Notes: generated by a model from the sequence alone, not told the origin. Positions 34,026 through 44,623 are shown, counted from the first letter of the stretch. The stretch: DNA of 64,000 bases from Rhynchopus sp. YZ270_cl-10 (GCA_964035575.1 OZ037859.1:558001-622000); one strand, 5' to 3'. Numbers and translations: made by a program.

Positions 34026-34068
34026 GTTTATAAGATGAACCTAAGACTCTCGTACTTGGTCACCCTTT
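34026..34068 (+). repeat. HP1 hairpin element
   Basis: GTTTATAAGATGAACCTAAG, ACTCTCGTACTTGGTCACCC. The inner stem is weaker (AAG/CTT core). Confidence 0.65.
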
Positions 34069-34755
34069 AGAACAAAATCAAAAAAACAAAAAATGCATGG
34101 TAATATGTACATTCACTGATTGTAGAATAAAAAACAAAAAAAACAACAAAATTTTATTTATAATTGCAATCTATTTGGAGGAGATCATGTGTTGGGAGTT
34201 TTTTTTAACGTTTTTTGCCTTTTTTTGTGGCATTTTTTATTTTTGGAAAAGGGTATTAAGAGCTTTGTGAGCACTTTAAAAGAAATTGTTTTAAAGCGAA
34301 AGGCTGTACTTCTTGTTTATCTTCACTTCAATCAAACGATCACATAGTAACACACAAAGCTCCCCCAATCTGACAACGGGGGTTTTTTTTTGGGGGGAAG
34401 GACAGGGAACTTCGCAGGCAATACACACAGGTTGTATTGCACAACAAAAGGGGAGAGAGGGAGGTGTGATGGAGGGGATATTTTGGGGGTATGGGTTACG
34501 ATCATAAATAACGCCATGATTTTTTTTTGTTTTTTTTCTTGGATTTTTTTTTTTGTTTCGGATCTCCCTCTTGTTTGCATTGAGCAAGAGACAATGTGCG
34601 GACCCCATTTGAACAAAAAATGCTGCATTTTTTTATACTTTGGTTTCTAAAATAAAGAGTTACTCTTCAGGGTCGAGCAATCTGGGCAAGACGGTTTCCC
34701 CCCCCTCATGTGCGAAGGGGGGGTGTTCGTGACTGATAGATGGGCTTCTCGTTGC

Positions 34756-37700
34756 TCAGAACAGGTACGCCACACAGGAGCGCTTCTCGTCTGAGTATCT
34801 CTTGACTGTGGCCTGAAGGGTGCCGGCCTTGATGGACTCAACGTTTTCCGCAAGCTTTTCGGCAAGCGGCTGTTTAGGGTGTGTTGTGGTGTTGTGTAGG
34901 CAAGGTATGGGATGGGGAAAATGCATACCACAATATCCTTCGCCAGGTCGTAGGTGTTCAATGCTGCAAGCTCCTCGGGCCAGCGTGTCTCCAGTTCGCA
35001 TGCTTTTCTTGCTGCGTACACAGTTGCCGCGGCGAGAAGGGAGGGCTGTTAAGAAGAACATAGATATGGGAGCGTCCGCGAAAGACCCCCCCCTAAAGCT
35101 AACATCCATGCTTATTGGTATTTCACTAATTAAAATTTTGGTATTTTATATATACATAGCGCTCCAATTAGACTCTAACTAGATAATTAGAGTCGGCAGT
35201 TCGAGTATAATTAGAGTCTTTAAAACTCTAACTGAACTCTAATACTCTAACTGGACTCTAATTAGAGTCTAATTAGAGTCCTATAAGAGGGTCAATAAAG
35301 AGGGGCACATCAATCAATGCTATAGCCATCAACCCAGGGGGCATAGCTAGTGCAAGAAATTCGACTTTGTAATCCAGAAAGTCTGTTCTCTGCTTGCAGA
35401 GAACCAGACACAAGAAAATATTGTTTGTTCCCCCAGAACACCAGTGCACAATTCACACTCCTTGTGGATGGTCTTGTTGCCTTTTTAGCACAGGAATTTT
35501 GGCCCAGGGGCATGCACTTGAAGCATGGCTATTTAGTCAGTTGACTCCCCAGTAGTGTGTATGGGGCAGTGTTGTTTTGTTATGAATTCTCTTTGGTATT
35601 GTCGATCGCGGGTAGTTGTTCAACGCGAGGCTTGGATCTCTCCTGGGTTCATAAGTAGTATTTCTTCGGCTGAAATGAACGTATGCTCGCTATAGATTTC
35701 CCGTCAACACAGCCGTTGATACTGGGATTACCCCTTCGACCCCTTAGTGGTAGTTAAATTCGATTGATATTTACATTCCTACAGATGAAAGAACAAGACA
35801 CCACTTCTGTACCCGCGCATCAACATTTGTAGAAAATTTTGCACCCCAAACACCTTCAATAATGCCCTTGTTGCTGGGAGTTTCTCATGTTTGATACCTG
35901 CACAGCAGGCATTCCTCTGAGTCTAACGCTGCTTGGCCTGTCTGCGGCGTTGCACCGAAGGTGCACATAGAGTTTTTGCATCGCATTCCCTAATGTATGG
36001 GGCACTCACACTTGAGGGCATGTGCCACTGCGCGGGTCTGAGTACCTGGGTACCCATAGCTGAGAATAAGCCGGGTCCCGAGTCCCGGTACTGGGTACTA
36101 GGTACAGTAGGACTAGGACTAGGCCCCCCACCCTCCCGCGACCGGGTCCCCGACCCGCTTTCAGGCGGACCACAGCGCCTTCACATATTGTGTCCCAGTC
36201 CGGCTGAGAACTCGGTTCCCCAAGTCTTATTTTCAGCTATGTGGGTAACTGGGCACCTGGGTCCTACAGAGGAACCTTAGGGGAACCGGTTCCTTACGGC
36301 GTTTGCACCTACAAGAAGCCTGTTGTTTTACTCTAATTAGACTATAATTAGAGTGTAGTTAGAGTCTAATTATGCTCTAACTGCACTCTAATTATAGTCT
36401 AATTGAAGAAAAGCGACTCTAATTATACTCTAACTGTACTCTAACTGACTTGGCCCAAAATCCCAGACTCTAATTATACCCTAATACTCTAATTAGAGCG
36501 CTATGTATATTTATAAGATTTTTTTTTACAATGAACTCAGAGTTAAGTTTCTGAGTTCATTAAAAAAAAAAATCGGTGAAAAATTCCGAGTAGGTATTAA
36601 TTTAGATAGGAAAAGCTATGTCAGCAGCTATGTGTCCCCTTATTTTACCTGTAAATACTAAGGATATAGGAAGGAATTCACTAATATCTGTCTCTAAACC
36701 CATTATCAAAAAGGGGGGGAGGAAAGGGGGGGTGGAGGCTTGTCGCCCCCTCCGAACACTCTAAATAGAGCGCGAAAGAGCTTCACGCTCCGGGTCGTCT
36801 GCGGCGATGTCGACTTTCTCGCAGAAAACCCCCTTTTTTGAGTGACCCTATTGACCTCCGTGATGAGTCTCTCCAAGAGTTGCAGACAATTGTCCGCCTG
36901 TTCCTCCTCTTCCTCCTCCGTCTCGCTGTCACTGTCCTGAGGGTGTCGCTGATGCAACTACAGGAGTAGTAAACGGCGGACACCCCTTTTCTCCTGGTGG
37001 TTGTCTTCTGCATATGGAGGGACATATGCTTCGAGCTACACACCTCGCGCATCCAGCTCCTCGCGCCCCACCCTTTGCCCCCCTGCCAGTGGACCCCTGC
37101 ATACACCTGCAGCTCGGCGAAGTTTTTTAGGCCTCGGAAAGGCCGGGTTTTCAGCTCCTGAGCGAATGCTTTGGCTGGTGATTACATTTCCCCCTGTTGT
37201 GTTGTTCTATGGGTGGTTATATGGGTGTTTGTGAGGATTTCCTTGTATATCCTTAGTATTTACAGGTAAAATAAGGGGACACATAGCTGTTGACATAGCT
37301 TTTCCTATCTAAATTAATACCTACTCGGAATTTTTCACCGATTTTTTTTTTAATGAACTCAGAAACTTAACTCTGAGTTCATTTAAAAAAAAAATCTTAT
37401 AAAATACCAAAATTTTAATTAGTGAAATACCAATAAGCATGGATGTTAGCTTTAGGGGGGGGTCTTTCGCGGACGCTGCCATATGGACCATAGATGCAGG
37501 TTTAAAAAAAAACAACACTTTTACATACGATGTGCTTGAGGTAGAGCTCAAGGTTGAGCATCGCGCATTCGGCAATGAAGTGTGCAGCGTGCCTGAGGCG
37601 CCTCTGGTCGGAGGTCTCGGGGACACCTTCCTGGCGCATCTCGATGAGGTGGCGGGAGATGAAGCTGAAGGGAGTGGGCACGGTGAGGGTGTAGTTGAGT

Positions 37701-38269
37701 GCGTGCAGGATGGAGTGCTCGTAGCGGAGCATGTCCTCGCGGGTGAAGGCGTCAGCAGAGATGTGGATGAACTCCTTGATGCGCGGCGGGTAGATCTCCT
37801 CGTACTTGGCGGCAATGATGAGCGACACCATAGTCACCAGCTGCATGCGCTTGCGCTGGATGGGCTTCACCGCAAGAAATCTGTCAAGCACGTTCACCGT
37901 CAAGAAGAGCGTCTCGGGTGCCATCTTGAAGCGGTTGCCACACTCAATAATCCAGTCCAGGCAGACGGAACGCATGTCTGCTGTCAGCTCGGGCTGTGTC
38001 GTCATGTAATCCTGGGGGACAAGGATCTGGTTCTCGTTCTTGAGGCAGTGGGTGTGAATGGCGTCGACGTAGTCGCGGCATTCGATGGCACAGCGTGTGG
38101 TGTGTCTCGGCTCGACGGGGCTGCTGCTCATCAACGGGCTCACAGCGCCGCTTGCGGAGTCGTGCCTTGTGATGTCAGGGATGCTTGCCTTCTTTCCTCC
38201 AAGTCCCACCGTCACATTCCCGTTCAGTGCAGACAGCACCGGCCTGCTCTTAGCACCAGGCTTCGACAT
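34756..38269 (-). CDS. B-type mitotic cyclin
   Basis: Exons 37529-38269, 34929-35045 and 34756-34869 join in frame to 323 aa. The first intron is 2483 nt (GTATGT...AACAG) and the second 59 nt. The N-terminal cyclin box carries MRSVCLDWIIE, ETLFLTVNVLDRFL, AAKYEEIYPP and NYTLTVPTPFSF, all characteristic of A/B cyclins; the second fold begins at the exon junction with PSLLAAATVYAARK and ends SDEKRSCVAYLF. Cyclin B activates Cdk1 at mitosis. No destruction box is obvious in the short N-terminus; RHDSASGAV (around residue 35) is not a good match. The long intron contains two nested transposons, yet both splice sites and the frame are intact. Confidence 0.9.
35068..37480. mobile_element. long-TIR DNA transposon in cyclin intron, split by a second element
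   Basis: Terminal inverted repeats of about 240 bp: the right arm is 37240-37480, and the left arm is 35068-35150 continued at 36516-36672. The tips read AGCGTCCGCGAAAGACCCCC on both sides. Target duplication may be ATAT at the tips, or CATAGAT slightly further out; the data do not decide. The arms are AT-rich with an internal fold-back (AATGAACTCAGAG / CTGAGTTCATT). The core, 36673-37239, is GC-rich and has coding character on the minus strand (acidic EEEEEE stretch, then LLERLITEVNRV), but no transposase motif is recognised. Superfamily undecided. Confidence 0.8.
35151..36509. mobile_element. DNA transposon nested in the left TIR of another
   Basis: The ends are TATACATAGCGCTC and its inverse GAGCGCTATGTATA, flanked by a 6-bp target duplication TTTATA (35145-35150 and 36510-36515). 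Removing the element restores the host element's TIR. Next to each end are arrays of palindromic CTCTAATTAGAGT-like units (35165-35290 and 36330-36500). A second inverted repeat pairs 36040-36100 with about 36205-36270 (ACCTGGGTACCC; CAGCTATG). No convincing coding frame was found. Confidence 0.8.
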
Positions 38270-39777
38270 ATTTACTGGGGGAGAAAAAGAAGGGGAAAAA
38301 AATATGGGGTGTGTGAGGGTTTTTGTACAACTCTAAACTCACGGGGAGGAGGGGAAGGAGGGGGCTTTTTGTGTACAGAGAAAAATCTGGGGTGTATATG
38401 AAGTAGAAACGGAAATGGGAAAAGTTACAGTCCAAGAAAACCTAGGAGTTGAAAAACGGCGGGTTTTTGCGGTTTTGCAAACCTAACGGACGGTTTTAAC
38501 CCTCCACATGCCTATTTTCAGGCGTAGTCGGCCTCATAGCATTGTATGGGTAGAGTACTCAGCAAAATGTGATAAAATCCATTTTTTTCCAACCCTCATT
38601 TTAAGTTGGGGGGAAAGCGATGATTCTGGGGCAGAACCCCTCCCCTATTATTGACAGGGGACATTCACTTAATATGACATCGCTCCCCAGTCGCCAATAC
38701 AACCAAAAAAAACCCCAATTTCGACAAAAACCCACACAAAGAAGAGACACGTCACCACAAAAATCCATAATAAAACACGCAAAATGTATAAAGTATAGAA
38801 AACGGCAAAAAAATAAAAGACTAATTTTCATTTCCATTCAAAGAAGAGAAAGCACACGAAAGAGAAAATGGTGGGTTGGCGTGCCTGAGTCCAAAAAAAG
38901 GTCACGTTGTCAGGGTGCGTTTTTTAGCCCCACCATTGGTCGGATGAGCCAAAAGCTTAATTTGCTCGCTTTATATAAAAATAAAATGGAAACTCCATAC
39001 GTGAATGTGTCTCACTGTGTACACCTAAAAAAAAACGAGAACGTGGAACGATGAAATAAAAAACGAAAAACGCGACACCAGAACACTCCATCGGAACCAA
39101 AAAAAGCAAATCAGAAAAAAAAAAGGGAGAAAAAAATAACTCAGTGCGCAGGTGATCCGGTCGGATACACATTTCGCAGGACACTATTTAATAACATTTC
39201 GAAAGAACACTAATAAATAGTGTCCTCCGAAACAAAAGATCCAAAAATAATAATAAAAACGTTTTCTCGCTAACCTACTTGTTATCTATTTGTCTTTTTT
39301 TTCTCTTTTTTTTGTTGTTGTATTTTGAAAGGTTGGAGATTTCTCCGAGATTTTTTGCACCATGTCTTTTTTTCTTCGCTTTTTTGACGAAACATTCGAA
39401 AACGCCACGTGGCACTTTTCTATTAGTAACATCAACAATTACTCTATGTCAGAAAAGACAAGGTTTGTACTTTTTCCCTCTTTTATGCACACCACCCGAA
39501 GGGGTTCAAGATGATTGACAGAAAAAAAAAACCGTTGTATCAACAACAAGAGGTAGGTTCTGTGCTCAAATATCACCCAAAAAAGGGACAAAAAGGATGC
39601 TCAGACAGTTCATCTCATCTCTCAGAGTTGTAGAGCTGAAGGTCTGACCCTATTTGGTTACGTTCAATAATCTCACAATAATCTTACAAAAAAAAAATCT
39701 CATTTGTGGCAAGGTGGGTGGGGGGTAAAATAATAAGCAAATCTACACCACGTTGATTCCATTTTTTAAAAAAGAAA

Positions 39778-39819
39778 GTTTTATGAGATCCTATCCTCTC
39801 GTGCTTAGTCACCCTTTTC
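39778..39819 (+). repeat. HP1 hairpin element
   Basis: AAGTTTTATGAGATCCTATC, CTCTCGTGCTTAGTCACCC. The 5' stem is partly lost. It lies just downstream of the HOOK gene's stop in the gene sense. Confidence 0.6.
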
Positions 39820-39821
39820 AA

Positions 39822-39881
39822 AGGTGAATTTAAATGCGAACGCCTCTTGGGATGCAGGCATTCAGGGTTACCGAACCCCCC
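39822..39881 (+). repeat. HP3 repeat copy
   Basis: GGTGAATTTAAATGCGAACG, CCTCTTGGGATGCAGGCATT and the B-box-like hairpin GGGTTACCGAACCC. Confidence 0.6.
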
Positions 39882-39892
39882 AAAAAAAAATC

Positions 39893-42800
39893 TTAATAAC
39901 CGGGCCTGCTTGCAGGCTTGAACGAATGTGCCTGCCGTTTCCTTTGTGCCAACCAGGACTGAGGTTCGTGGCTTGCACCCATTGCTGTGACCTGTAGAGT
40001 TGGAAGGATAAGAATACAAAAAAATCCATTGTTTTACTTACTGGGGGGGGGGCGAATAAGAGATGTGGCATCTCTTATTAGGCGAACGGACGAGCCAAAA
40101 ATAAAAATTTTTTTTTGGGGGAAAAAAAGCAAAAAGACATTTTCGCCGGAGGCAAAAAATTTTTTTTGACCACTTTTTTGCCAGACCGGGTAGACAGGGT
40201 AAAATTTCAAAATGTTTTTTCGAGATAAAACCCTGGCGCATGCAAAAAAAAAAAAAAAAAAATACCCCCAAAATCTCAACCTGATCTCTTATTCGGCCCT
40301 GATCTCTTATTCACCCCTGATCTCTTATTCGCCCCCCCCCCAGTAACTAATGAAATAAAGTCTCGGTGTATTTTTGAGATTTTCACAAAAGGGAGTGACG
40401 TAAAGTGGACTTTAGATTACTAATATTTGGCTTGAGTTGTATGGAGGAGTGACAAAAAGTCCAATATTAGTAGTCATAAAGTACTTTTTTTCACTCCCCA
40501 CTTACTCAAGAAAAAAACACTCATCCAGCCACAAAAATCACCTACAAATCACACACAAAAAAAATGCCAAAATCGGTCAAGGACATGATGGAGCATGTGT
40601 ACGAGACTGCAGCACACGAAGGACTGAAGACGGCGGCACAATACCAGAAGCAGTGGGAGAAATTCATGGCGCACACCAATTTAAAGAGGCCGTGCAGCGT
40701 CAAGGAGCATCGCTTCACACTGTATTTCTCGTCCTTGCGACGAGACAGAAACCTGTCAGGGAGCTCTCTTTGGAGTCTCTATTCTATGCTGAACCTCTTG
40801 AAGTCTTACAGCCGCAATGAAATCCCCAAACAGGCACCGGTGTTTGAGCCTGCTCAGATCGAATCCTTCTTATCGGACTCCACCCTTGATGACGACCCAT
40901 ACTGGCTTGTCCGTAGAGCTGGGCTTTCACACACACTACAGGCAAATCAAATACACATATCTATCACCCACATTTTCAGGTAAATCTCAAAAATACACCT
41001 TGACTATTTCATGTGTTAAATAAAATTACGTATTTGGCACAATAGTGCACTTTCCTTCACCTCGGTGGTGGTCCTGTCGAAGCTGAAGCTTGTTCCCACT
41101 CGCTTCGCTCGTGGCAACAACTCTAACTTGATGTGACGAGCGAAGCGAGTCACATCAAGTTATTTACTGCACTCGCTTCGCTCGTACAGTAAGCCTTTCA
41201 GCTCCGACGTCCCACCACCTCAGTGACGTAAAGTACACTTTATTTCACCAAATAAATAGTCTTTTTTTTTTGATAAATTGTTGTAGTGTAGTTGCCTCGG
41301 TTGTGTTGCCACAGTTGTGCAATCTCCACTGTCAGACAATTTTTTTGTTGCACATACCTGGTTGGACACAGAGTACTTCCCGAGCTCAAAGAAACTGGCG
41401 GAGACACGGTTGATCTCTTTCCTCTGTGTTTCGAAGACACCTGCCATGTTTCCTGTAACACGCTCCTTTTGCTCCTGTTTGTCGAGACCCTTTCTGATTT
41501 GTTGGGAGCGCTGCGACAGCTGCTGCACCTCTTTGGGGAAGGACTGCGATGCGGAGGCAGGCTTGAGGGAGGATGGGGGCGGTGTTTTGGCGAGGTGGTT
41601 GAGGGTGTCCTTCTCTCTGTCGGCCTTTTCTTTTGCAAGCGCCTTTTCGAGCTCTGCGACGCGCTGTGCGTTCTTGGACTTAATGTCAATGAAGTCATTC
41701 TTGAGACCAATCAGCTCCTTCTCCACCTCAGTGTAGGCCGCATCCTTCAACCGGACCTCCTCCTTCAGCGACTCAATGCGTGTCTCCACCTCTGCCGGTA
41801 CAGAGGTCGTTTTGTTCACTGCCTCTTCCGCCTCCTCAAGCTTGCCTTTGTATTCACCAAGCTGCTCGCGTAGTTCAACAGTCTTCTCTTTGGATTTCCC
41901 CCAGTTGTCAGAGAGTTTTTCGTTCTCCTCCTGCGCCTGTTTCAACTCCTCTCTGAGGGTGATGAGATCACGCTTCAGGTCAACAACTTCGTCTCTGTTG
42001 TGCGATCCAAGCTCGTCTGCAAGGGTGTTGCCTCCTGCTTGTTTGAGGTTTGCCGTTTCAAGCTCCTCCTTGAGGGTCGTGTTGTCTGCCTTGGCAGCAC
42101 GCAGGGCGCGCTGTACAGAGGAGAGTTCCTCCTTCATAGGGTTCAGCTCCTGTTCGAGCTCCTCGATGCGTGCTGCTGTGGTCTGCAGCTTGACCTCCAT
42201 TATCACCTTCTCTGCGTTCACCTCCTCTGCCTTCTTTAACTTCCCTTCTGCACGTTCCAGTTGGCTTTGCAGTTTCATACCCCGTGCCATGTCTTCATCC
42301 AGCTTCGACTCCGCATTCTCCATCAACCGTTTGTATTGGTCCCGCTCCTTGGTAGCGGCCTCGCGCTGGTCGCGGATGTGTGTGATCTTCTCCAGCTCTC
42401 TCTTCGCCTCTGCCAAATTATGCTGTGTGATCTGCAGCTCATCGCTCGTCTGCTCCCATTCCTCCTCCTTCACGCTAAACTCTGTTGAAAAAAAAATATG
42501 TAAAATAAACAAAAAAAGGTGTGCGTGCATACCCCTCAGCCTTGCTTCCAGCTCTGCAATGAAGCTATCCTTTGCGTGGAGCTCTTCTGACAGACGTTGT
42601 ACAGGTGCACTGCTGTGGGAGAGGAGGGGGTGTAAGATAAGGATTGTCTGTAAACACTATAAGATGGGATTGTTCGGAAAAAGGGTTTCAGCGTGGATAT
42701 GGATTTGAAATACAGTTGGGTGTGGACACATTGAAGGCGTCTGTTGCATATTTTGTTTTGCAAATTAGTGTACCCGAGGATGTGCTCAGGAAATTATTAG

Positions 42801-43747
42801 TGTGGGATATTTTCAAAAAAAAAAAATGTGTCGTGTGCATGTAGGGTAATGTAGGGCAGAGAGTGGCATACTCATTTCTGGGGGAGGAGATCTCCCTCTC
42901 TTGTGGGTGTGAGAACTGCTTGTCGTAGAGTTGCTGGTACTTTACTTCTGACTCAGATTTTTCCTCACGGGCTGCGTCAAGTGTCTGTGGGATAGAATAG
43001 AGGTTTGGTTTCCTCAATACGTAAAAACACCATCCAAAAAAAGCTTCTCTCGAAAAAACACAACCCCCCACTATGCTATCCACATACGCTTTGTATCGCC
43101 ACCATCTCCGAATGTTGCGCTTTGAGTTGCAACTCGAGGGATGATATCGCTTCTTCGTAGTCTGCGGCCGTGCGGGAGTGCCCTAGGGGGTCGACGTGGG
43201 AAGGGGAGTGCGCACTCTGCGGCGAGGGCACGGGGGAGGCTGAGTCGGAGGTCTCCTCATCGTCCATAAGCTCTGCGGGGTTGAGGGCGTGCTTCTCCTG
43301 CACCACCTTCATGATGCCCATGAGCTGTTCGGGAATGTCCTTCGTGTCTTCGTCCTCTGCAAATGGCATGATCATGGTGCCCAGCTCCTCCGCCTTGATG
43401 CTCACAAACATACTCGTCAAAAGATACTCCAATAACAAACGGATCTCACTCTCCGACTTCATCTCCGCAATAATATCAGTGTCCACCAGCTCACTCACAT
43501 CCAGATCCTTATTCCCAAAGCGTTTGTAAACCTTCGTCAGTCCACTAACAATCTCATCCAAATTCCCTTTCGTCAACACCCAATTGTCCTTCCGTGTAAT
43601 AACCCGGTCCGGGATGGCAGCGTTTGGGTGCATCGCCGAAAAGATGCCTGCCAGAACAACACCATCACTCAGCTCCTCAAAACTCATGCACTCCTCCTCA
43701 GGGTCAAACAGGTTCACCCAGCAGAGGAGGGGGTCCTGCCCTGCCAT
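39893..43747 (-). CDS. HOOK: HOOK-family dynein/microtubule adaptor
   Basis: Exons 43088-43747, 42872-42984, 42533-42612, 41358-42481 and 39893-39991 join in frame to 691 aa, close to animal HOOK proteins (about 700). Donors are GTATGT, GTATGC, GTATGC and GTATGT. Residues 1-160 form the N-terminal HOOK (calponin-homology-like) domain (LLCWVNLF, SDGVVLAGIFSAMHP, LLLEYLLTS). Residues 200-640 are coiled coil. The final 33-residue exon gives QSWLAQRKRQAHSF, matching the conserved HOOK C-terminal SFLARQRQ motif, which supports splicing across a 1366-nt intron. HOOK proteins link cargo and dynein-dynactin to microtubules. The last intron carries a MITE, a Crypton-like fragment and an R65 repeat. 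Confidence 0.88.
40041..40343 (-). mobile_element. mariner-like MITE, copy B, in HOOK intron
   Basis: It is inverted relative to copy A at 18945. The ends are CTGGGGGGGGGGGCGAATAA and its inverse, with TA on both sides, and three tandem AGAGAT-type units lie at the right end. At 303 bp it differs from copy A at few positions. Confidence 0.8.
40564..40983 (+). pseudogene. tyrosine-recombinase N-terminal (core-binding) domain, truncated
   Basis: This 139-aa frame resembles the SAM-like core-binding half of eukaryotic Crypton tyrosine recombinases: AAQYQKQWEKFMAHT, LYFSSLRR, then SGSSLWSLYSMLNLLKSYSR, the hallmark LW..YSML segment, and PVFEPAQIESFLSD, where intact proteins start the linker to the catalytic half. 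The frame then runs about 40 residues more and stops, and no Arg-His-Arg-Tyr catalytic domain follows before the right direct repeat. It is the only plus-strand coding sequence recognised in the window. Confidence 0.55.
41125..41161. repeat. perfect 13-bp-arm palindrome in Crypton-like element
   Basis: AACTTGATGTGAC and its inverse flank GAGCGAAGCGA. The centre belongs to a motif also found directly at about 41098 and 41170. Confidence 0.85.
41270..41333 (+). repeat. R65 repeat, copy 4, in HOOK last intron
   Basis: GATAAATTGTTGTAGTGTAG, TTGCCTCGGTTGTGTTGCC, ACAGTTGTGCAATCTCCAC. Confidence 0.7.
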
Positions 43748-43812
43748 TGTGGTTTCTTCTTGTGTCTCTTCCTATATTAGTAAAAATAGTAGGATCGGTA
43801 GGTAAGTAAAGT

Positions 43813-43908
43813 TGTTTTCGTTGATTGCACAATCCCCCTGTTTGAGGGATGATTGGCGACCGTACCCGGTAATACTATTGCTCCTTTAAAGCAAGCTTCG
43901 TAGGAATA
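43813..43908 (+). repeat. R90 repeat, copy 2
   Basis: TTTTCGTTGATTGCACAAT, CCCCTGTTTGAGGG, ATGATTGGCGACCGTA and CTCCTTTAAAGC follow the order of copy 1 at 19826. Confidence 0.6.
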
Positions 43909-43929
43909 AAGATGGAGAGAAGGGGGGGA

Positions 43930-44095
43930 AAATTGAAATGCAAACCACTCTGGCAACTGTCTATCTTGTGGACCCGAAACCATACTGTCCCTACATCGCC
44001 CCTATTCGCTTGTTCTCATCAGTTAGATGAACGGAACTCATTGGAGAAAACAGGGTCATGAGAGGTCTATACTGTGGGTTCCGGATGGAATATTT
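43930..44095 (+). repeat. HP2 repeat, long form
   Basis: AAATTGAAATGCAAACCACT, GGACCCGAAACCATACTGTC, CTCATCAGTTAGATG, AAACAGGGTCATGAG and GGGTTCCGG share order with 25511-25760. Confidence 0.55.
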
Positions 44096-44251
44096 TTGTG
44101 GCGTCGTGCAGACACAATACAAGAAATAAAGAGAATATAAATGTAAATTTTGAGGTAATTGAGAAGGATTCGTTGTTTTCAAACAGTAGGCAATTCATGT
44201 AGAGGGCAAGGGCGATACATGGGTGTGGGTAGAAAGAACACAAAAAAGGTG

Positions 44252-44284
44252 AAAAGATGGCTATGCTTCGATGCATACATCTAA
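44252..44284 (+). repeat. HP1 hairpin element, TATGC-stem type
   Basis: The inner stem TATGC/GCATA is perfect around TTCGAT; the outer AGATG/CATCT also pairs. Both stems differ from the CTAAGC copies, yet pairing is kept. Confidence 0.7.
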
Positions 44285-44467
44285 AAGAAGCGTGGATATA
44301 CTTTCTATTCATGAGAACACAGCGGTCGTGGTTCTCACTGTAGGATATTCCTTGTGGGGCTTATGCAAAACGATATGACAACAGGGGTTCTAAGGGAGCT
44401 CTAGTGCGATTTTAAAAAGCGCAACGGTCCTGGACAGGTGTGTGTTTTTAATATTTTTTTGAAATGT

Positions 44468-44500
44468 GAATGATGAATGTGTTTCGTGTGTGCACATCTT
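44468..44500 (+). repeat. HP1 hairpin element, GTGC-stem type
   Basis: GAATGATGAATGTGTTTCGT, GTGTGCACATC. TGTG/GCACA pairing with a longer loop. Confidence 0.55.
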
Positions 44501-44582
44501 CTCCACAATGGTCGGCAAATACAAAAACAAAAGGTAAAATATATTCCACAATACAGCAAGAGGAGTTGCAGATGCAATAAAA

Positions 44583-44623
44583 GTAAGTCGGATGAACCTT
44601 AAAGCCTCGTGTGCGTCACCTTG
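44583..44623 (+). repeat. HP1 hairpin element, degenerate
   Basis: GTAAGTCGGATGAACCTTAA, AGCCTCGTGTGCGTCACC. Confidence 0.5.

Larger units (their letters stand above)
33061..34755. other. intergenic upstream of PSMD2
   Basis: It contains the R65 copy at 33079, HP1 copies at 33309 and 34026 and many A/T homopolymers. No gene is seen. Confidence 0.65.
38270..39892. other. intergenic between cyclin and HOOK genes
   Basis: AT-rich sequence with an HP1 copy at 39778 and an HP3 copy at 39822 just after the HOOK stop codon. No gene is seen. Confidence 0.65.
40394..41242 (+). mobile_element. Crypton-like element remnant
   Basis: The unit is bounded by 21-bp direct repeats: AGTGACGTAAAGT, a variable dinucleotide (GG or AC), then ACTTTA, at 40394-40414 and 41222-41242. 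Each holds an inverted TAAAGT/ACTTTA pair around the variable two bases, like arms of a recombinase core site. Inside are a hairpin (about 40410-40480), a tyrosine-recombinase-like frame (40564-40983), and a 3' part with three CTCGCTTCGCTCG motifs, one inverted, and fold-back arms (about 41060-41095 with 41190-41220). The unit lies in the last HOOK intron on the opposite strand. Confidence 0.55.

Noticed and set aside
36706-36957. Acidic 83-aa frame as a host gene
   Set aside because: It lies in the core of a TIR element and ends in low-complexity Pro; it is treated as element cargo.
25640-44050. Hammerhead ribozyme in the long HP2 form
   Set aside because: CTGATGAG occurs on the minus strand of both long copies, but the matching GAAA core element and stems I and III are not in place.
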